Of a stretch of DNA of 64,000 bases, positions 58,378 through 64,000 are shown piece after piece. The notes under the pieces were generated by a model, which searched no databases, had not been told where the DNA came from, and saw nothing but the letters and a program-made list of their open reading frames with translations. Positions within the stretch are counted from its first letter, which is position 1. Each line of letters starts with the position of its first letter. The DNA is from Adiantum capillus-veneris (taxonomy: Eukaryota; Streptophyta; Polypodiopsida; Polypodiales; Pteridaceae): the NCBI GenBank assembly GCA_014529385.2, contig CM043953.1:74632872-74696871 (forward strand), written 5' to 3'. The position numbers and the translations under genes are program-made.

Positions 58378-60476
58378 TCAATTTTGTCGTCTCCTTACGA
58401 TACGGCTCAAATTTGGCTTCTTTGCAGCCTCTAGCTGTGCGATGTCAATGGGTTGTGGACTACACCACATAACACTTTGAAGGTATTCACCCCGGTTATC
58501 TACCAACTTTTGATGAGCATCACATGCCCCTATATACTTAAGCCATTCTGTGGTATATTTATTTTCATTTATTCTAGCACGCACATTTGCTCGATAATGT
58601 CGCTTCTTATAACTCTTACTCTTCTTGTCTAATTTTTGATTACCACCAATCTCTAGTGAAGAGTCACTAGATGAATCGCTACTTCTGTCTTCTACCCTCC
58701 TGGATAGATTGTCATCTAGGTTACCCGTGGGCCCTGAATGGTTTGTCCCCACATGTGCACCAAAGTTTAACTCAGATTCATCATCTTCAGAGTCAACTCC
58801 AATTGATGATTTTGACTCCGAATCGTGTGGGCTATAGTCTTGTGAGATGCTACTGGTTTCAATGTCAGTCAAGCCTTCATCTTGTAGGTCATCAAAAGCT
58901 ATATGCATTGCTCCTATCATATTAAAGGATACAAGTTGTGGCATTTCATCCCCCTCAGGTGTTACCTAGGTCGTCCCCATATTTCCCCAAGTGTCTATGG
59001 TTGCTTCTAGTGGACCCAATCCACGTTGTCCTACTCAATAATCTCAGGTAGAACATCCATATAAGGAGAATCTTTCCTAAAATTAGAGTCCATTTTACAC
59101 GTGTAACAATACTGCAATGGGGCCGAGTGAACTGGGGTGTCAGATCTATGATCAATTATAAATTTATTTCCTAGAGGATATGCCCAACCAGTTACAAAGA
59201 TCAACTTGTATGACAGAATCTTGGAGCTGCAAGTAGACATGGTTTTTAGACTAGTCATGCACCATTTTTGCTTCCCTCATGAAAGGACGTACTAAGATCA
59301 TCTCAAATGACATAGTGTGCTTGGAAAAATCCATAACAATGAAGGTATTCCTTATTTTGTGTCCAAAGACCTTGATCTTGAGATCTTCTAGCATCCCAAT
59401 AGGTTTAACAATAGTCCGATTGGCCATCTTTACCACTATGTTTGTAGTCCCAAGGTGAGGTCTTCCCATAGTTTCCCAACAATTTTTAGTCACAATGCTA
59501 ACCCCAGCGCCACCATTCAATTCACAGTTAATCCCTTGGAAGTGATTGGTATGGTCGCATTGCATTCATCGCCTTCAAAGTATTGTCCCAACTTGTTAAC
59601 ATATATTTCAACAATAGAGTTCTCGTCTAGGTTGGGTTGTGGATCTAAGTGTTCCTCCTCTATTGGCATCTCCCTAACTCCATCCATCTGTGCAAAATTG
59701 TGGTAGCACGAATTTCAGCTCTCCATTGAGGAAAGCTCGAAGAGCTAAGAATAGCTCGGGGTCTCCATATAGTTTGGACATGATGGTGATGCTAACTTTT
59801 GAAGCCATGAAATCCATCAATTTGGCAATATTTAACGGCACCTTTTGGGCTTCAGTCCCTTGACGTGGGGAAGATGGGATCTCTATTTCTTTGATAGGGT
59901 CAGGTAATCCCTCTGTAAATATTTTCTCCAACAAGAAGGGAGTACGTCCACTTTTCATGACTTGAAGTCACTTTCTTCTTGGATGACACTAGGTATGGCT
60001 AGTGGTCTATTGACTTTGTGAGGTTGCTATTGCGTAGGGAACACTGTGTCAATAATCTAGATCTGCCTAGGTGTTGGCTCTAGATCCCTTTGGGTATCTT
60101 CTACCAAATTCATTAATTGCTTGAATTGATTGATCTCCTTTGTAGGGTTTGGGTAAGTTCCCATCTTCTTCCTTGGTCCTGTCCATTGTGGCTCATGACC
60201 ATCTTTCTTGTTTGTTTCTTTCCTAGTGGTTGTTTTAGTCTCCATGGTTTCACTTGAATCATAATCCTCTTTAGTCCCTATGTTGGTCTTTGAACTGGGG
60301 TCTGACTTTGCTGCTTTTGGCGATCTCTTCCTCCGTGTTTTCTTCTTCTTCTGAGATTGGGCAATTGATGCTATGTCTCTTTCTTCAAGAATATAATTTT
60401 TGTTTTTGAGCATTGTCGTGTGAGTACATTTACTGGTATCACGAGTGACTTTGTGTTGGTTCCTCAGTAACCTCAA
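58378..60476 (-). mobile_element. Element E gag-protease region
   Basis: Polar frames at 58378-58944, 59251-59565, 59674-59958 and 60057-60476. The 59251-59565 piece has retropepsin character; the 60057-60476 piece is Lys/Arg/Thr-rich. It is a fossil. Confidence 0.65.
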
Positions 60477-60700
60477 TTAAATTCAATGGCGTTATCTTTG
60501 GCACATTTGGATTATTAGGACATTGGGTAATCAAATAATCTATGCCACATCGATTACACATGAGTATCGGCATTGTAGACATGCTTGCTTGATTGGTTTG
60601 CATTAGTGGAATTCTTTTGTAGCCTAATAGGACACTCGGCTACCCGATGTGGATCTCCACACTCATAGCATTGAAGAGGTGGTCTCTTGGTAGTGTAATT

Positions 60701-61440
60701 GATATTCTGGCCTCTTGCAGCAAAGAACAACTACTTGATAGATAGGTTTGACTTGTCCCCAATAGTCCTTCATGTAGTATTGTGGACTTTCTTCAAGTGC
60801 ATCAATCCCATAGAATATTAGGGTCTATATCTTCCTCACAGCCTTCCAAACATTATGTTAGATTTAGATTTACATTAGATTAGATTAGATTTAGGTTTAT
60901 TTTGAGTTTAAGATTAAATTAGATCTAGATTTATGTTTGATGGACTAGCTTTTTTTAGATTTAGGTCAGATTTTAGTGCATATCAATGAAGGTGCGCCTT
61001 TACGTTCAAGGTGCAATTCAATTAGCCGCGAATCACCCCATGTTCAATTAGGTTAGATAATTTAAGATTAGATTTTGGATTGAGTTTTTATATTAGAGTC
61101 TACCTTCGATATTACGGTAAAAAAATTAGAGCTAGATGAATGGTGATCCCCTATCTATGAAAAAACCCACCATCATTGTCATTATGATATTAATTCATGC
61201 TTAGCTACTTAGATTCTGGAGTCTACCTTACCTACAATATCCGACGTTTCAAGTATACACAAGCAAACAAGAACGCTTAGAGACTCAGTGACTCACTCAC
61301 CTTTATATTAGTCACCGGCTGGCCCTGCACCATTCTCATCGCTACTACTACCATCATCAACCCTGGCACAATCAACTGCATCCGAGTTGCTTGCAAAAAC
61401 TGCCATTGCTGCACTTGTACATATAGTTTCTCAACTTCTC
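60701..61440. other. Spacer with TTAGAT-rich low-complexity stretch
   Basis: 60855-61080 is rich in TTAGAT/TTTAGG words, resembling but not matching telomere repeats. No gene seen to 61440. Confidence 0.55.
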
Positions 61441-61448
61441 ATGTGCAA

Positions 61449-61645
61449 TCTCTCAGCGTAAATATCATAAAGCGGACAAAGAATTGGGTAAAAATTTTTG
61501 TGCCTAAAATATCATAAAGCCGACAAAAGATTGGCTTGAAATTACAAGAGAGATATAATAGCTGCTTCACCACGATGGTAAAATTCTGGGCTGAAATTTT
61601 TGTGCCTAAAATATCATAAAAGCGGACAAAAGGTTGGCCTGCAGG
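61449..61645. repeat. ~45-bp repeat, 3 copies, irregular spacing
   Basis: AAATTTTTGTGCCTAAAATA with ATCATAAAGCGGACAAA after it occurs near 61491 and 61594; a shorter copy lies near 61459. All are direct. Confidence 0.8.
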
Positions 61646-62112
61646 CAAACAAGGTGAAAAGTCACAATGGTCTACATAAGAGTGTGTGTGACCCTCATGA
61701 TTCATAGGGAACCCCCACACGCACAGGGGTAGCTATTCTGATTCCCCCCTTCTTCAAAACTAGCTGAGGTGCACTTGCAAAACCCACACATTACCCCCCT
61801 CTCTTGCTGCGTAGATGTGAAACTCTCCCCATCAAATGAGTCACGTCAAACCGATTTTACACCTCGCGCTCGCTTGACGATAACCATAAGTCGACCTTAC
61901 ACCTCGCGCTCGCTGCTGCTTGAGCTCTCCCCACCTTCGCGTATATCCCCCCCCCCCCCTCCCTGCGTAGTCCACCCCTGCCCACGCCCGCGCTGCCCAC
62001 TCCCAGTGTGCGCAGCCCCCTCCTCCCTCGCTGCTCCTGCTCGTAACCCAGCCCACTGCCCCTGCCCCTGCCTACCCCCCCCCCCCCCCCCCCCCCCCCT
62101 ATCCCCCCTCTT
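61646..62112. other. GC-rich lead-in with C-tracts
   Basis: Base composition shifts sharply to C-rich from about 61920. C-runs lie at about 61948-61959 and 62077-62098. The long frames on either strand here are products of the C-runs. It may be the 5' UTR of the LINE that follows. Confidence 0.5.
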
Positions 62113-62192
62113 TTGCTCGTAGGAGGCTGTTTCCACGGCCTCCTGGGAGCTTTGCGTCCTTCCCGCCTTCTTCGACTCATTAGCAGGCACAG

Positions 62193-63199
62193 ATGGAGGC
62201 TCCAGCTTCTCCACAGAGGGATTCTACCGAAGCCCCCTTGCCTGACCCCGCTGAGCCCACCATTCGACTTGCTCTTTCATCGACAGAGAAAGCGAGCCTA
62301 GATGCAAACGTAGAGCGCTTGGAGGCGACTTCGGTCATCTACAAGATTCTTGGTACCCGACCCAGCAAGGGAGAGCTGCAAAGTGACCTTCTCCAGGCCC
62401 GCCTACTTGCAGAGGTGGGCAAGATGATCTTGGACGTACAGATACTCGGACGAGGCTACTATTAGACGCGTTTGAGACGTCTGAGATGGCGTCCAAGGTC
62501 ATCGCCATGAGTCCGTTGACCATTCGAGCAGCTCGAGCCCACTTTCGACGGTGGAGACATGGTTTTGACCCTGCTTCGGAGGTTCTGATAGAGGAGGCAG
62601 ACATCCCCATCTCCGTCTGCTTTTCTGGTTTGCGGAGGGAGTACTTACCACTTTTGTCCAGGATAGGCTCAGTGATTGGGACTGTCCTGGAGACACCTCA
62701 CACAATAGCCTCAGTAGTTGCCAAGGCAGCCGGCATTCCCTCAGTTCGCATTCTGGTTAGGGACACTCACACGCTCTCGAAGGTCATTCTTCTGCCTCGG
62801 GTGAGTGGGGGTTGGTGGTTCAGACAGAGCGTGGAGTATTCAGGTCTCCCAAACCAGTGCTTCATTTGCCGATAGATGGGCCATCTTGCGAAGTCCTGTC
62901 CACCGAGGAGGCCTCGACCTACTCCACATACTCAGTCCCAGCCTGGAAGGGCTGTCCATCAGCCACAGGCCCACAACGCACACATGCAGAGCCTTCCTCT
63001 GAGCCTTGGGCTCCAGCAGAGGAGGGATGGCAACAGGTCCGTGGTCGACGACGGCAGGGGCCACAGAGACAGCCTCGCACTTAGAGTGGTCCTCAGGCGC
63101 TTGCCCAACAGCAGTGGGTTCCCATGGGGAACTGTTTCGGTCCTCTTGAGTAGGATTAGGTCCCTGCTTCAGTCCCCACCTCAGCTTCACCTTCGATAG
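62193..63199 (+). mobile_element. LINE (L1-type) ORF1, degenerate: DUF4283 + CCHC
   Basis: ATG at 62193 opens a frame with the DUF4283 start (IYKILGTRPSKGELQSDLL ... ILGRGYY). A frameshift near 62460 moves the match to the next frame (62486-62875), which continues IRAARAHFRRWRHGFDP, then GSVIGTVLETP and GWWFRQSVEYSGLPNQCFIC. A TAG at 62873 falls inside the CCHC knuckle (CFICR-stop-MGHLAKSC), and the frame then runs on to 63199 in Pro/Arg-rich sequence. Plant L1-type LINEs encode exactly this domain pair in ORF1. The endonuclease/RT ORF2 is not seen before the window ends. The element is inactive as read. Confidence 0.65.
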
Positions 63200-64000
63200 T
63201 CCCCCCACACCCAGAGTTCCCCCCTCCTCATCATCCTCCCCCTCACCTCCTGCTCCGACCGCCTCCTCCTCCCCTCACCCCTCTTCCTCCGCCGCTCCCC
63301 CCCGCCCCTCCTCTCCGCCTCTTATCCCTGCTCCTACTCCCCCCCCTCCTGCTCCAGTTCCACAGCCAACCCAGGGGCAGGGTCATCTCTGGCTGCTAGG
63401 AGATCTCTTGGCAGGGCCTTTGCCACGAGTCGCTTGGTGAGAGAGGAATAGCCTTTCTTGCGACCCCCTCTACAGGTACAGACGTCTCCTTTTGCAGCTA
63501 TCCCTTGTGGTCTAACGAGCATTGACTTGCGACACCGATGGGACTTCTTCGACTACGACTTCACTCGTTTACTTGATGACACATCAGAAGACCATGAGGC
63601 AGCCTGCTTTAGGGTCCATGTTTTGTTCCGGGGGATAGAGGCCTTGGACTCAGCAGTTGGCTTCTTGTTTCTCCTTTGCGGCAGGGACCAGACTGAGTGG
63701 ACTCTCGACTCAGTGTTGGGGTGGCTACACACAGGTCCTAGAGTTCTCGCACCACATGGGAGAACTAGGAGTTATAGACATGCTTCAGACTTTGTGGCCA
63801 CTGGCCAAGTTTGCGGTGACCCCTCCAGATACAGCAGGATGTAGACACATTGTGGTCTACTTCTTTGCCACTATGCAGTGCTTGCCATACTATGTACACA
63901 TTCATGAGGACTCCTGGGCAGAGGAGGTTGCTTTACGGACGGCTCGATCTACTTGGGCTTGGGAAAGGCGCTCGTTGCAGTCACGCCTATCTAGAGGACG
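63200..64000 (+). mobile_element. Continuation of the LINE-like region, unrecognised frame
   Basis: A C-rich stretch (63200-63360) is followed by a 128-codon frame (63458-63844; LRHRWDFFDYDFTRLLDD ... ALDSAVGFLFLL) with gene-like composition but no domain I recognise. Coding-like sequence goes on to the edge in other frames (ATMQCLPYYVHIHEDSWAEE). It may belong to the same element or to another one. Confidence 0.35.

Larger units (their letters stand above)
54078..60700 (-). mobile_element. Element E: Athila-like Ty3/Gypsy retrotransposon, minus strand, broken
   Basis: Reading right to left: two zinc knuckles (CYECGDPHRVAECP near 60630-60674; CNRCGIDYLITQCP near 60519-60562), basic gag-like sequence to about 59680, a retropepsin-like region (59251-59565, NGGAGVSIV), reverse transcriptase (57501-58048), RNase H (56636-57290) and integrase (55610-56486). 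Beyond integrase are further coding-like frames, then a polypurine run and LTR start at 54077. RT and integrase wording (GGHFSGELTARKVLQSGYWWP) fits the Athila/Tat group. The 5' LTR was not found. It is broken many times. Confidence 0.85.

Noticed and set aside
60855-61080. Interstitial telomere repeat
   Set aside because: The words are TTAGAT/TTTAGG mixtures, not a run of TTTAGGG.
61841-62214. Gly-rich minus-strand frames
   Set aside because: They arise from the C-tracts and GC bias opposite the LINE leader.

Overview
The window looks like repeat-rich nuclear DNA of a land plant. The evidence is nested plant-type Ty3/Gypsy elements, a spliced plant-style ABCB transporter with short introns, a tRNA-derived SINE, a plant LINE ORF1 of DUF4283/CCHC type, and many long GT, CT and GA microsatellites. 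Low gene density and deep nesting suggest a large genome. I cannot name the species; a fern or other large-genome non-seed plant is only a guess.

Layout. 1-2340 is the 3' part and LTR of an old LTR element. 2625-3276 holds an 82-bp tandem repeat whose units fold as hairpins, then an 86-bp duplication. 3455-5430 is the most unusual part: a decayed histone H3-like sequence with its MARTK start still legible, followed on the same strand by separated blocks of an Ulp1 (C48) SUMO-protease-like gene and a proline-rich tail. 5430-9365 has weak minus-strand fragments, a possible LTR and GT microsatellites.

9366-35081 is a three-level nest. The outer Ty3/Gypsy element (D, Tat-like, two RNase H domains) carries element A (12074-28051, 999-bp LTRs, tRNA-Asp-like primer site, no reverse transcriptase seen). 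Element A carries element B (15526-22510, a chromovirus with 1.6-kb LTRs and a Met-tRNA primer site). All are broken fossils.

35278-41490 is a mosaic of shuffled repeat blocks, a 110-aa ORF next to a minus-strand SINE, and microsatellites. 41495-48289 (minus) is the one clearly intact gene: a 12-exon ABCB (MDR/P-glycoprotein type) transporter whose exons join in phase to 1275 codons, with both nucleotide-binding domains complete and one apparent GC-AG intron. Upstream lie a 39-bp C-tract and AT-rich DNA bracketed by short repeats. 51460-60700 contains minus-strand LTR relics and a broken Athila-like Ty3/Gypsy element. 60855-61740 is repeat-rich spacer. 61920-64000 is GC-rich and carries a degenerate LINE ORF1.

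Only the ABCB gene can be placed in a working pathway (ATP-driven export at a membrane). I found no operon, CRISPR array or tRNA/rRNA gene. The best candidates for something undescribed are the H3-like/Ulp1-like locus and the 110-aa ORF beside the SINE.
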